The notes below the pieces were generated by a model. The model was given only the letters and a program-made list of their open reading frames with translations. It ran no database searches and was not told the DNA's origin. Shown in pieces: positions 9,220 to 17,888 of a stretch of 64,000 nucleotides of DNA. A program made the translations under genes and the position numbers. The stretch is taken from assembly GCF_000421745.1 (NCBI RefSeq), contig NZ_ATXP01000001.1:186001-250000 (forward strand). Direction: 5' to 3'. Source of the stretch: Nesterenkonia alba DSM 19423. Its GTDB lineage: Bacteria > Actinomycetota > Actinomycetes > Actinomycetales > Micrococcaceae. Numbering within the stretch: position 1 is the first letter of the stretch; each line of letters begins with the position of its first letter.

Positions 9220-9323
9220 GACCCTCGAGCTTACCTGTGGAAAACCACCACCGCCCGGGAGCGAATCCAGCCACAATGGAGATCAGCGTTCAGATCAGAC
9301 GAGGACCGTCAGGAGGACCACCG

Positions 9324-10034
9324 ATGCCCCCTTCTGCTGAGACTGCTGTGGCCGCAGCGCGGCGTCACCTGGCCACTGTACTGATCGACACCCTGAACCC
9401 GGTGGGCGTGCAGTTGGCCGAGCACCTGGCGCAGGCTCAGGTGGGCACGCTGTTGCTGCGTGATGAACGCGAAGTCTGTGAAGCCGACGTCGGACGCGGA
9501 TTCCGGCGGCTCCACGTGGGGTTCAGCCGTGCTGAGGCGGTCCGCTCAGCGGTGATGAGTGCCGAAACCGGCACCACCGCCGCTGAGGTCCCTGCCGGAG
9601 CGGGAACCCGAGGGGTCGATGTCCACGTGCTCACCGGGGTCTGCGCAGCTGATCTGGACCTGGTGCGGCAGGCGGCAGAGACCGCCACGCGGACCCTGGT
9701 GGTGAGCATCACCGGCTCCGGTATTCGTCTGGGGCCGCTACTGGGGTCAGGGACTCCGCTCTGCGCGGAATGTTGTGTGGTGCTTGGTCTATTGCCTGAG
9801 CACCGGCAGGAACACACCGCACCGCAGCTGGAGGCCCTCGCCGCCGCGGCCGCGGCCCACCAAGTGCTAGCGCTCATCGACGCCGGTCAGCCGGTGTCCA
9901 CTGAATCGGCGGTGCTCACCGCGCAGACCTCTGGAGTGATCCACGTAGAGCCGGTGAAGCCGGTGCCGGACTGTCGGTGCATCGCCGAGATGGGGCCAAC
10001 CCCCAGCCACGCCCGATACCCTGGGGCACTATGA
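9324..10034 (+). CDS. Degenerate ThiF/E1-like Rossmann protein
   Basis: 236 residues. The N terminus has the beta-alpha-beta shape of ThiF/HesA/MoeB proteins, but the nucleotide loop G-x-G-x-x-G is replaced by L-N-P-V-G-V and the catalytic Arg/Asp residues of E1-like adenylyltransferases are not seen. A C-x-x-C pair near residue 150 and a C-terminal D-C-R-C probably rebuild the structural zinc site of the family. The start at 9324 is fixed by AGGAGG seven bases upstream; longer starts lack this. Its stop overlaps the next ATG by four bases, so it is translationally coupled to the DUF2342 gene. Probably a non-catalytic relative; function unknown. Confidence 0.6.
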   Translation: MPPSAETAVAAARRHLATVLIDTLNPVGVQLAEHLAQAQVGTLLLRDEREVCEADVGRGFRRLHVGFSRAEAVRSAVMSAETGTTAAEVPAGAGTRGVDVHVLTGVCAADLDLVRQAAETATRTLVVSITGSGIRLGPLLGSGTPLCAECCVVLGLLPEHRQEHTAPQLEALAAAAAAHQVLALIDAGQPVSTESAVLTAQTSGVIHVEPVKPVPDCRCIAEMGPTPSHARYPGAL

Positions 10035-11602
10035 GCGACAACGGCGACCGCAGCGGCGAGAACCCGAACGAGCAGGACCCCGAAGAGATGCTTCGCAGAC
10101 TCTTCGGGGAGGCCTTCGGGAACACGGACGACGACGCCGACCCCGAGGCAGACGACACCCCGGAGGAGGAGAAACCCTCCGCTTCCCGTGGCCCTTCCAT
10201 GGGGTTCACCGGTGATCCTCGCTCCAGCTCGTCCTCCCAGGATGACGACTCCGGCCAGGCCGGCGGGTTCCCCGGCTTCCCGCCCGGCTTCGATCCCGGC
10301 ATGCTCGGACCCCTGGGTGCAGACCCTCAAATGCTCCAGCAGATCATGGGCCAGGTCCAGGCGATGTTCTCCGCGATGCAGAGTGACGACGAGGGATCCG
10401 CGGTGAACTGGGATGTCACGATGTCGGCTGCCCTCTCAGCGGTCCAAGATGATGACCCCCCGATGACTCCCTCGGATCAGCACCACGTGGACTCTGCGCT
10501 GCGGTTGGCCGAAATGTGGCTCGACGAGGCCACCAGTTTCGACGCCCTGGGGCAGATCGGTCAGGCGCTGACCCGGCGGAAGTGGATCGAGCAGACTTTT
10601 GAATCGTGGAAGCAGCTGACTGAACCAGTCGCGGTCTCGGTGGGCAAGGCGATGGCTCAGGTGGTCCGCCAACAGCTCGAAGAGGGCGAAGGTGCCGGTA
10701 TCCCCGAAGAACTCCGCGGCATGCTTCCCCCGGAAGCCATGGGACAGTTCGCCACCATGATGGAACGGATGGGCGGTGTTGCCTTCGGAGCCCAGATCGG
10801 CCAGGCGATCGGCGAACTGGCCAGTGAGGTGCACTCCGGATCAGATATCGGTTTACCGATGGCCGGGCAATCCTTGGCGCTGGTGCCGTCCAATATTCGT
10901 GACTTCGGTGACGGGCTGCAGGTGGAGGATGAAGAAGTCCTGCTCTACCTGGCCCTGCGGGAGGCTGCCCGTATTCGGTTGTTCGCCCACGCCCCGTGGC
11001 TGGATGATGACCTCTTCAACGCGGTCGCCCAGTACGCCGCGGGCATCCACATCAACATGGACCGGATTGAGGAAGCCGCAGCGAATATCAACCCCCAGGA
11101 TCCGGAGGCGGTCGAGGCGCTCTTCGGGGAGGATCTCTTCACTGCGGACCGCACCCCCTTACAGGAAGCTGCCCTGCGGCGCATCGAGACCACACTGGCG
11201 CTGGTGGAAGGGTGGGTCGACGACGTCGTCTCCCAAGCGGCCGCGCATCTTCCCTCCCTGGAGCGGCTGCGGGAGACGATGAACCGGCGTCGTGCCACGG
11301 GCGGCCCGGCCGAGCAGGCCTTCGCTGCCCTGGTTGGCTTGGAGCTGCGGCCCCGCCGGCTGCGGGACGCTGCCGCGCTATGGAAGCACCTGCGGGAGAC
11401 TCTCGGGGTATCCGGCCGCGATGAGGTGTGGTCTCACCCGGATGTTCAGCCCGATGAGGCCGATCTCGACGACCCGGAGGGCTTCCAGGCCCGCCGTAGT
11501 CAACGGGAACAGGCCTCTGCGGAGATGGACGATGAGCTGAAGAAGCTGCTCGACGGCGACTACGGCTCCACCGGGGAGGACAACGGCGGGGACGCCCGGT
11601 GA
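10031..11602 (+). CDS. DUF2342 protein (putative zinc-dependent metalloprotease family)
   Basis: 523 residues. The first 90 are acidic and disordered; then comes a mainly helical domain matching the actinobacterial DUF2342 family (Rv3195 position). Members of one branch are called zinc-dependent metalloproteases, but here the helix that would carry H-E-x-x-H reads L-R-E-A-A-R-I-R-L-F, so metal-dependent proteolysis is doubtful. The C terminus is charged. The start overlaps the ThiF-like stop (ATGA) and its own stop overlaps the next GTG (GTGA), so it sits in the middle of a tightly coupled operon with a PDZ/Lon-like protease. Confidence 0.8.
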   Translation: MSDNGDRSGENPNEQDPEEMLRRLFGEAFGNTDDDADPEADDTPEEEKPSASRGPSMGFTGDPRSSSSSQDDDSGQAGGFPGFPPGFDPGMLGPLGADPQMLQQIMGQVQAMFSAMQSDDEGSAVNWDVTMSAALSAVQDDDPPMTPSDQHHVDSALRLAEMWLDEATSFDALGQIGQALTRRKWIEQTFESWKQLTEPVAVSVGKAMAQVVRQQLEEGEGAGIPEELRGMLPPEAMGQFATMMERMGGVAFGAQIGQAIGELASEVHSGSDIGLPMAGQSLALVPSNIRDFGDGLQVEDEEVLLYLALREAARIRLFAHAPWLDDDLFNAVAQYAAGIHINMDRIEEAAANINPQDPEAVEALFGEDLFTADRTPLQEAALRRIETTLALVEGWVDDVVSQAAAHLPSLERLRETMNRRRATGGPAEQAFAALVGLELRPRRLRDAAALWKHLRETLGVSGRDEVWSHPDVQPDEADLDDPEGFQARRSQREQASAEMDDELKKLLDGDYGSTGEDNGGDAR

Positions 11603-12690
11603 GCAGTCCTGGGCCGCTACGGCTGGCGGTTCAGCTGGTCTCCGGTGTGGTGGTACTCCTGGGGGCCTTCGGTGCGCTCTTTTTGCCCGCGCCCTATCTG
11701 ATGGAGTCCCCGGGCCCGACTTTCGACACCACCGGGGAAATCGAACGTGAAGACGGCGAGGAACTACCGGTTATCACTGTCTCCGGGGCGGATACCTACC
11801 CCACTGAGGGCCAGTTGGCGCTGACCACGGTCTACGTCAGTGGGGCGCCGACGTCGACCGTCAGCGGCTTCGAAGCACTCTCGGGCTGGATCTCTCCGAC
11901 CGTAGATCTGACCCCGCATGAGTTGGTCTACCCCTCGGGCACCACGGAGCAGGAGGTCCGAGAACGCAATGAGGCGGCGATGACCTCCTCACAGGAGCTG
12001 GCTTTCGCCGCGGCGCTGGACCAGCAAGGCATCGACTACGCGGTGACCCTTTTTGTGGCGGGCTTCACCGAGGAGGCCGAGGCCGCGGGGGTGGCCGATC
12101 AACTCCGCGTTGACGATCAGATCCTCGCCGCCGCAGGTGAGGAAATCACCGGTATCGAAGGGCTGCGTTCGGCGGTCAATGAAGCTGCCGGTGAACCGAT
12201 AGAATTGACGGTGCTGCGTGACGGCGAAGAGCTCACCGTTGAGGTTCCCACTTACCAGGAAGCCGACGGCGAGTACTACGTCGGCATTCTGCTCGGCAGT
12301 GAGTTCGACTTCCCCTACGGCATCGATATCCGGCTCTCGGAGAACGTCGGCGGCCCCTCAGCGGGTCTGATGTTCGCCCTGGGCATCATCGACACGATGA
12401 CAGAGGAGTCACTGACCGGCGGGGAGCACTGGGCCGGTACTGGCACCGTCGACCCGGATGGCACGGTCGGGCCAATCGGCGGGATTCCTCAGAAGATCGT
12501 CGGTGCGCGGGACGAAGGGGCAGAGTACTTTTTGGCCCCGCGGCAGAACTGTGGTGAGCTGGAGGGCAGACGTGTAGACGGACTTGACGTCTACGGAGTC
12601 GACGACGTCGACGAGGCGGTCAGCGTCGTCGAAGCCGTCCGGGACGGCGACACCGAATACCTTGAACAGCTGCCGGCCTGCGGCAGCTGA
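11599..12690 (+). CDS. Membrane-anchored PDZ and Lon-like (S16) protease
   Basis: 363 residues beginning with GTG inside the stop of the previous gene. One N-terminal transmembrane segment (about 8-30) is followed by a PDZ-like domain (about 140-215) and a C-terminal Lon-type proteolytic domain. The catalytic serine lies in G-G-P-S-A-G and the lysine in G-I-P-Q-K-I, the expected Ser-Lys dyad of S16 peptidases. This corresponds to the YlbL family and the Rv3194c position of mycobacteria. The domain would face the outside of the membrane. It probably processes an envelope substrate; that is inferred. Confidence 0.88.
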   Translation: MSSPGPLRLAVQLVSGVVVLLGAFGALFLPAPYLMESPGPTFDTTGEIEREDGEELPVITVSGADTYPTEGQLALTTVYVSGAPTSTVSGFEALSGWISPTVDLTPHELVYPSGTTEQEVRERNEAAMTSSQELAFAAALDQQGIDYAVTLFVAGFTEEAEAAGVADQLRVDDQILAAAGEEITGIEGLRSAVNEAAGEPIELTVLRDGEELTVEVPTYQEADGEYYVGILLGSEFDFPYGIDIRLSENVGGPSAGLMFALGIIDTMTEESLTGGEHWAGTGTVDPDGTVGPIGGIPQKIVGARDEGAEYFLAPRQNCGELEGRRVDGLDVYGVDDVDEAVSVVEAVRDGDTEYLEQLPACGS

Positions 12691-12749
12691 AGACCGCATA
12701 GAAGCGGTCGCCCCTTGATGAGTGACAAACAGAGATTAAGGACGAACGC

Positions 12750-15700
12750 GTGAGCTCCAACCCGGGATTCGGCTCCCAGAACCCCTTCGGCGGCGGGATC
12801 TTCGGCCCCGGCCCAGGCGGGCCCGGCGGCGATGACACCCCGCGCGGCCCCGGCGGGGGAGGAGGTCCCTCTGAACCCGCAGGGCCACGTCCCAGCGGTG
12901 GTTTCCGGCGGCCCTCAGCCCTGCTCATCACCATCATCATCATTGTGGCTCTGCTGGCGGCCTTCGTGGTCTTCTCCGGGTTCTACGCGGAGATCATGTG
13001 GTACTCCCACCTCGGTTTCTCAGAGGTGTTCTGGACCGAGCGCCTGACCCGGCTAGCCGTCTTCGCTGCGGCGTTTCTGGTCATGGGGCTGCTGGTCTTT
13101 ACGAGTCTGTGGTTCGCCTTCCGTGCCCGACCCGAACGTGCCGGCCCGCAGCTGGATGACAATGTCGCCCGCTACCAGAAGTCGCTGACGTCCATGCGGC
13201 GCTTGCTGCTGTTCGGACTGCCGGTGCTGCTGGGATTGTTCGCTGGCACCGCCGCCCAGGCCAACTGGGACGGGGTGTTGATGTTCTTCCACCAGGAGCC
13301 CTTCGGCGACACCGACCCGGAGTTCGGCCTGGACTACGCCTTCTACGTCTTCACTCTGCCCTTTTTGGGCTTTATCACCGGCTTTTTGATCTCCGCGGTG
13401 CTTGTCGCTGGGATCGCAGGCATCCTCTGCCACTACCTGTTCGGCAATATCCGCATCGAATCCACTGGCAAGTTCGTCGTGGAGAAGGCGGCCCGTTGGC
13501 ACATTGCGGTGGCCGCTGCGGTCTTCCTGCTGTTGCAGGGCATCAACTGGTGGCTTAACCGGTACGCCACTTTGCAGGACCAGGGCGGTAACTGGGCCGG
13601 TGCCATGTACACCGACGTCAATGCGGTCATCCCTGCGCAGACCATCTTGGCCATCGCCGCAGTCATCGTGGCCTTGGCATTTATTCTTACTGCGATTACG
13701 GCCCGCTGGCGGTTCTCGGTGATCGGAACGGCCATGCTGGTGGTCACTGCCGTCGTCGGTTCTGGGATCGTGCCGTTCCTGGTTCAGGAGTACCAGGTGG
13801 GACCCACCGAGCAGAGCCTCGAGCGGGACTACATCCAGCGCAATATGGAGCACACCAGTTACGCCTATGGGCTGAACGACATCGAGAAGCAGAACTACAA
13901 CGCGGTGCCGCAGGCTGAAGAGGGTGCGCTGGCCGATGACACCCACAACATCGAGAACATCCGTCTGCTGGACCCCAACCTGGTCTCCGCTGCTTACCGG
14001 CAGTTCCAGCAGTTCCGTCCCTATTACCGGTTCCCGGACACCTTGAGCTTTGACCGCTACGAGATCGACGGCGAGACCCGCGACACCGTCATCGCTGCCC
14101 GTGAGGTCAACGCCCCGGAGGGCTCCTGGGTCAACGAGCACCTGATCTACACCCACGGGTACGGGTTGGTCGCTGCGAACGCGAATACTGTCACCCCGGA
14201 GGGCCGGCCCCAGTTCACTCTGCACGGCATGCCCACCACTGGTGAGCTGGCCAGTGACGAGGACTACGAGCCGCGGATCTACTTCGGTGAGAACTCCCCG
14301 CAGTACTCCATCGTTGGTGCGCCGGAAGGTGCCTCTCCCATGGAGCTGGACCGCCCGGCCACCCAGGTCACTGAAGACGACGAGGGCGATGGTGAGGCCG
14401 ACGACGGCGAGGATGCTCAGTACACCTTCAGCGGTGACGGTGGCCCTTCCGTGGGCAACATGTTCAACCGACTGGTCTACGCTTTGCAGTTCCAGTCCCC
14501 CGAGATCCTCCTGTCCGGTGACATGAACGAGGAGTCCCAGATCCTCTACGACCGCCACCCTCGGGAGCGTGTGGAGAAGGTCGCACCTTTCCTGGAGGTC
14601 GACCAGAACATTTACCCGGCCATTGTTGACGGGCGGGTGAAATGGATCGTAGAGGGTTACACGACCTCCAACGCTTTCCCCTACTCCACTCAGCAGCAGC
14701 TGGAGTCGGCAACCACTGACGCGCTGACCCAAGGTGGTCCCCAGCTGACTGGGCAGGTCAACTACATCCGCAACTCGGTCAAAGCCACTGTGGATGCCTA
14801 CGACGGTTCGGTAGACCTCTACGCCTGGGATGATGAAGACCCCATCCTGAAGACCTGGGAGAACGTCTTCCCGGAGTCATTGCAGTCTTATGAGGAGATG
14901 AGCGCCGAACTGCTGGACCATGTCCGCTATCCCGAGGACATGTTCCGAGTCCAACGTGAGCTGCTGACCGAGTACCACGTCGACGACGCCGGCACGTTCT
15001 ATGAGGGCAATGACGCGTGGTCTGTGCCCTCTGACCCCACCAGTGGGGACGGCGTGGCTCAGCCGCCGTACTACATGACCCTGCAGATGCCCGAGCAGGA
15101 GGAGGCCACCTTCCAGTTGACCTCCACGTTCATCCCCGCCACTGAGGCTGACGGGCAGCAGCGCAACGTACTCTACGGTTTCCTTGCCGCCAGCGGTGAC
15201 GCCGGCACCGGTGAGGACGGAGTGAAGAACGAGGACTACGGTCAGATGCGGTTGCTTGAGCTGCCGCGTGACACCGCGATCCCCGGCCCGGGCCAGACTC
15301 AGGCGAACTTCGACGCTCACTCCCAGGTCGCCCAGCAGCTCAATGTGCTGGAGATCGGTGGGTCGAATGTGATCCGAGGCAATATGCTCTCGATCCCCGC
15401 CGGCGACGGCATCCTCAACGTCCAGCCGGTGTATGTGCAGTCGGCCGGTACTGACGCCGCCTATCCGGCCCTGCGGATGGTGCTGGTCGCCTTCGGTGAG
15501 GAAGTCGGCTACGGGGACACCCTGCAGGAAGCGCTCGATATGATCTTCGACGGTGACGCCGGTGTTGAGGCGGCCGAAGGGGCTGGGGTTGATGCCGAAG
15601 CCGTCGAGGACGAGGTCGACATCGACCCGGACGAGACCGAAGAAGCCACGGTCGAGGACGAGGAAGACGACGAACCGGAAGAGACCGAGGAGGCCGAGGC

Positions 15701-15887
15701 CCCGACTCCGGCTCCCACCGAGTTCGACGGTGATCTCTACGAGTTGGCTCAGCAGGCCCGCGAGCTGATGAATGAAGCTCAGCAGGCTCTGGAAGATGGC
15801 GACTGGGCCGCTTATGGCGAGGCTCAGGAAGAGCTTGACGCCGTGCTGGAGCAGATGGTCGAGCTCCAGGAGGAGCAGGAGGACTGA
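12750..15887 (+). CDS. UPF0182 family large membrane protein
   Basis: 1045 residues. A Gly/Pro-rich N terminus (1-50) is followed by about seven transmembrane segments to residue 335, then a large soluble domain to about 930 and an acidic Glu/Asp-rich linker with a helical C-terminal tail. This layout is that of the UPF0182 family found in most Actinobacteria (Rv3193c position). GTG start at 12750 with AAGGA eight bases upstream. It follows the PDZ/Lon-like gene by 59 bp and ends before a strong inverted repeat, so it probably closes the operon. No biochemical function is established for the family. Confidence 0.9.
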   Translation: MSSNPGFGSQNPFGGGIFGPGPGGPGGDDTPRGPGGGGGPSEPAGPRPSGGFRRPSALLITIIIIVALLAAFVVFSGFYAEIMWYSHLGFSEVFWTERLTRLAVFAAAFLVMGLLVFTSLWFAFRARPERAGPQLDDNVARYQKSLTSMRRLLLFGLPVLLGLFAGTAAQANWDGVLMFFHQEPFGDTDPEFGLDYAFYVFTLPFLGFITGFLISAVLVAGIAGILCHYLFGNIRIESTGKFVVEKAARWHIAVAAAVFLLLQGINWWLNRYATLQDQGGNWAGAMYTDVNAVIPAQTILAIAAVIVALAFILTAITARWRFSVIGTAMLVVTAVVGSGIVPFLVQEYQVGPTEQSLERDYIQRNMEHTSYAYGLNDIEKQNYNAVPQAEEGALADDTHNIENIRLLDPNLVSAAYRQFQQFRPYYRFPDTLSFDRYEIDGETRDTVIAAREVNAPEGSWVNEHLIYTHGYGLVAANANTVTPEGRPQFTLHGMPTTGELASDEDYEPRIYFGENSPQYSIVGAPEGASPMELDRPATQVTEDDEGDGEADDGEDAQYTFSGDGGPSVGNMFNRLVYALQFQSPEILLSGDMNEESQILYDRHPRERVEKVAPFLEVDQNIYPAIVDGRVKWIVEGYTTSNAFPYSTQQQLESATTDALTQGGPQLTGQVNYIRNSVKATVDAYDGSVDLYAWDDEDPILKTWENVFPESLQSYEEMSAELLDHVRYPEDMFRVQRELLTEYHVDDAGTFYEGNDAWSVPSDPTSGDGVAQPPYYMTLQMPEQEEATFQLTSTFIPATEADGQQRNVLYGFLAASGDAGTGEDGVKNEDYGQMRLLELPRDTAIPGPGQTQANFDAHSQVAQQLNVLEIGGSNVIRGNMLSIPAGDGILNVQPVYVQSAGTDAAYPALRMVLVAFGEEVGYGDTLQEALDMIFDGDAGVEAAEGAGVDAEAVEDEVDIDPDETEEATVEDEEDDEPEETEEAEAPTPAPTEFDGDLYELAQQARELMNEAQQALEDGDWAAYGEAQEELDAVLEQMVELQEEQED

Positions 15888-15899
15888 GGTTTTCTGCGG

Positions 15900-15933
15900 C
15901 ACGTGGTCGCCCGGTGCGCTGGGCGACCACGTG
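15900..15933 (+). terminator. Strong inverted repeat after the UPF0182 gene
   Basis: Perfect 13-bp arms (CACGTGGTCGCCC and GGGCGACCACGTG) around an 8-base loop, 12 bases after the UPF0182 stop. A T-rich run follows only loosely. Read as the transcription terminator of the upstream operon. Confidence 0.7.
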
Positions 15934-15942
15934 ACCGTGATT

Positions 15943-15970
15943 TTGTCCGCCGTTCACCTGCATGTAAGAT
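15943..15970 (+). promoter_or_regulatory. Promoter of the initiator tRNA gene
   Basis: TTGTCC (15943-15948) and TAAGAT (15965-15970) are spaced 16 bp and lie 43 bp before the tRNA, a good sigma-A-type promoter for a stable RNA. Confidence 0.6.
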
Positions 15971-16013
15971 AGACAAGGCCCGGAAACGGGCAGAGGGCAT
16001 TGTTGCCCAACGG

Positions 16014-16087
16014 CGCGGGGTGGAGCAGTTCGGTAGCTCGCCGGGCTCATAACCCGGAGGTCGCAAGTTCAAATCTTGCCCCCGCAA
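16014..16087 (+). tRNA. Initiator tRNA-fMet (CAT)
   Basis: A 74-base cloverleaf with CAT anticodon. The acceptor stem begins with C that cannot pair with the A at position 72, and the anticodon stem has three consecutive G-C pairs (CGGG/CCCG): both are hallmarks of the initiator tRNA. The T arm AAGTTCAAATCTT is canonical. CCA is not encoded (CGA follows). Confidence 0.95.
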
Positions 16088-16091
16088 CGAT

Positions 16092-16138
16092 GAAGGGCCG
16101 CTGACGAGGAGTTTTTCTCCAGTCGGCGGCCCTTTCCC
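16092..16138 (+). terminator. Terminator of the tRNA gene
   Basis: AAGGGCCGCTGAC pairs with GTCGGCGGCCCTTT with one mismatch, with an inner GGAG-TTTTT-CTCC stem, four bases after the tRNA, followed by T/C-rich DNA. Confidence 0.75.
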
Positions 16139-16159
16139 TTTCCCTTTCCCTCAGACCCC

Positions 16160-16189
16160 CTGACACAGACCCCGGGTTAGGGTTATCGG
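16160..16189 (+). repeat. Left copy of a 30-33 bp direct repeat flanking the IS region
   Basis: CTGACACAGACCCCGGGTTA then GGGTTATCGG. A near copy with three extra bases stands at 17943-17975. The two copies bracket the whole IS/SdpI segment. Each runs into the terminal sequence of the IS, so they may be copies of an element end plus flank rather than target-site duplications. Confidence 0.6.
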
Positions 16190-16203
16190 AACAAATGTGT
16201 GTA
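16180..16203 (+). repeat. IS terminal inverted repeat, left
   Basis: Reads GGGTTATCGGAACAAATG then TGTGTA inward. Its reverse complement recurs at 17916-17939 with two mismatches and at 17068-17091 with four. Confidence 0.65.
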
Positions 16204-16216
16204 TGGTCCGGGCGTG

Positions 16217-17014
16217 TCATCCCCGTCCTGCCCAGCCTGAACGGGCCCAGAGTCCTTCTTCAGCGGTAGCTTCGGTGCCGTAGGTCTCCGGGCCAAGTGG
16301 TTCCTCCTCGACCCTCTTCGGACGTGCTGTTCTCTGCGCCTGTTTCAGGTGTCGCTGTGCCAGGGTCCATGGGTCGTGTGGATGTTCTGTGAGGCTGTTC
16401 AGCAGCCAGTCGACTGCCTTGCGGGCGTGGTCCTCGGTCATGCCCCGGTGGTGGCGTAGCAGGTGCTTGATCGCGTTATTGGGCCCACCCTCCAGCCGTG
16501 AGGTCACTCGTTCCACGGTGCGGGCCGCACCGTCGCAGTAGTCCTCCCCCAGCCAGGTAAACAGGGAGTCATCCCTGATGAGTTGCCGGTAGAGGCCCTG
16601 GACTCTGCGCAGCCGGATATGGGTGTACCACCACTGTTGGTTCGGTTTGGCCCAGGCGGGCCGCTCCAGTCCTTTCTTGGCGTAGGTGCGTTGTTTCAGG
16701 AAGGACTCCCATTTCGCTTCCCAAGAGGCGTAGGCACCCATCCACTTCGCAGCGGCATCAAGGTCCCATACCTGCATAAGGCCCTTGGTCAGCTCAAGGA
16801 TCTCTTGGCCTGCCTCCAGCCGGGGGTTCAAGGTGGTGTGCTTACGAACGGCTGCTCGGATATGGAAGTAACACCGCTGAATCCTCGTTGCCGGCCAGTG
16901 CTGGTCCATCGCAGCACGTAGTCCTCGACCACCATCGGTGACCACCACATCAGGGGCGGGGAATCGCTTCAGTGTGGGGTGATTCCGGGGATTAGTCACT
17001 GAACATGCTTTCAA
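16217..17014 (-). pseudogene. N-terminally truncated IS256/IS1249-family transposase
   Basis: The surviving 265 residues correspond to the C-terminal two thirds of an IS1249-like MULE/IS256-superfamily transposase. Visible are the V-V-T-D-G-G segment carrying the second catalytic Asp, the C-Y-F-H-I helix after it, and R-L-E-G-G carrying the probable catalytic Glu. The zinc-ribbon N terminus and the first catalytic Asp are missing. The frame closes with TAG six codons upstream of the first possible start (TTG at 17014), which lies inside a perfect palindrome (16999-17025). This looks like a deletion or fold-back junction, so the gene is judged dead. Confidence 0.75.
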
Positions 17015-17025
17015 AGCATGTTCAG
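16999..17025. repeat. Perfect 27-bp palindrome at the transposase break point
   Basis: CTGAACATGCTTT and AAAGCATGTTCAG form 13-bp arms around a single C. Transposase homology stops here. Such a snap-back repeat often marks a rearrangement junction; it could also be an operator. Confidence 0.7.
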
Positions 17026-17067
17026 CCCTCTACTTCCCTGCTATATCAACGATCCCCAGCCGTTCTG

Positions 17068-17091
17068 TACACACATTTTGGCCTATAACCC
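17068..17091 (-). repeat. IS terminal inverted repeat, inner right end
   Basis: TACACACATTTTGGCCTATA then ACCC. It matches the reverse complement of the left end at 20 of 24 positions and lies 54 bp upstream of the broken transposase start, giving a 912-bp deleted element with the left end. Confidence 0.6.
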
Positions 17092-17501
17092 CCAACAGTG
17101 GGGAGGTGACCGGTCGGTCACCGAAAGGCATGGGGGAGAACACGCCTCCACCAGGGAGGGGACGATGCTTCACGGGCGGGCGCCCTGCGGTTTGAATCCG
17201 TAGTTGTCGGCAGGGGAGCTGTCTTCCGAAACACCAGGTCACACGGTGTTTAGGCACGGCTAACATGAGTAACAAGTCTGCTTTTGATGTGGGGTAACTC
17301 ACCTGAGACAGCAGTAGTTCGATCGCCGTAGTAGAGCGGATAGAGACTGAAGCGCGTGCGACATGGTGACTGGAGCCGACCGAGTTCACATTCGGGTCCC
17401 GATTTGCCCCGGTCGTGTTCACGAAACATAGCCGTCGTTATGGTGTTCACAACTCAGTGTTCAGCGTGCATTAAGGGTCATCCGCCGGAGAGGAGCATTA
17501 G
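17092..17501 (+). other. 410-bp gene-poor leader of the SdpI-like gene
   Basis: No convincing coding sequence. It contains an 8-bp inverted repeat at 17105-17122 (GGTGACCG-GT-CGGTCACC), shaped like a TetR-type operator, and three direct GTTCAC hexamers at 17384, 17417 and 17445 just upstream of the SdpI-like gene. The latter could be binding sites or chance. The rest shows nothing recognisable. Confidence 0.4.
17105..17122. promoter_or_regulatory. Palindrome resembling a TetR-family operator
   Basis: GGTGACCG and CGGTCACC arms with a 2-base spacer, next to the inner IS end. No TetR gene is in the vicinity, so the binding protein is unknown. Confidence 0.35.
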
Positions 17502-17888
17502 ATGATCTTCATCGCCCCCCTCGTGGGTTACCTGTCGCTGGCTGGGTTCACCTTGTTCATGCGTACAGCGGTGCAACGAAATTGGATGACTCCGCAGATG
17601 CGGATGGGGCTGGCCACAGAGGAGACCACGCGTACAGACCAGGTATGGCGGGCAAGCCACGCCCACGTAGATGGCCATCTACGAGCGGTAGTGGTGATCG
17701 GTCTCCTATGGGCGGCAGCTTTGGCTCTTGGCATGTGGGTGAACTTTCCCCGCACCGCTATGGATCTGATCGCCGTATCCGGTCTGGTGCTCATCGGGGT
17801 GCTTATGCACCGGGCCCGGGCCCGAGCTCATGCCTTTGCTCAAAAATTCAATGTCCACCATCACCTGATAGAGGAGGAAACGAAATGA
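17502..17888 (+). CDS. SdpI-family membrane protein
   Basis: 128 residues with three hydrophobic segments (about 3-20, 62-82 and 87-106) and, between the first two, the N-W-M-T-P-x-M-R-M-G...W-R-A-S-H signature of the SdpI domain. In Bacillus SdpI is both immunity protein and signal receptor for the SdpC toxin; in Actinobacteria such proteins are widespread with unknown partners. Strong RBS (GAGGAG six bases upstream). Its stop codon overlaps an ATG (ATGA) that opens a truncated second gene. It lies between two right-hand IS ends, so it may be passenger DNA or a surviving piece of a disrupted operon. Confidence 0.75.
   Translation: MIFIAPLVGYLSLAGFTLFMRTAVQRNWMTPQMRMGLATEETTRTDQVWRASHAHVDGHLRAVVVIGLLWAAALALGMWVNFPRTAMDLIAVSGLVLIGVLMHRARARAHAFAQKFNVHHHLIEEETK

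Noticed and set aside
13053-14732. 559-codon minus-strand frame inside the UPF0182 gene
   Set aside because: Low-complexity Val/Gly/Asp translation without motif, fully antisense to a conserved family.
17030-17422. 130-codon minus-strand frame in the IS/SdpI leader
   Set aside because: No domain, no ribosome binding site, crosses an IS end and palindromic DNA; composition is not that of the neighbouring genes.
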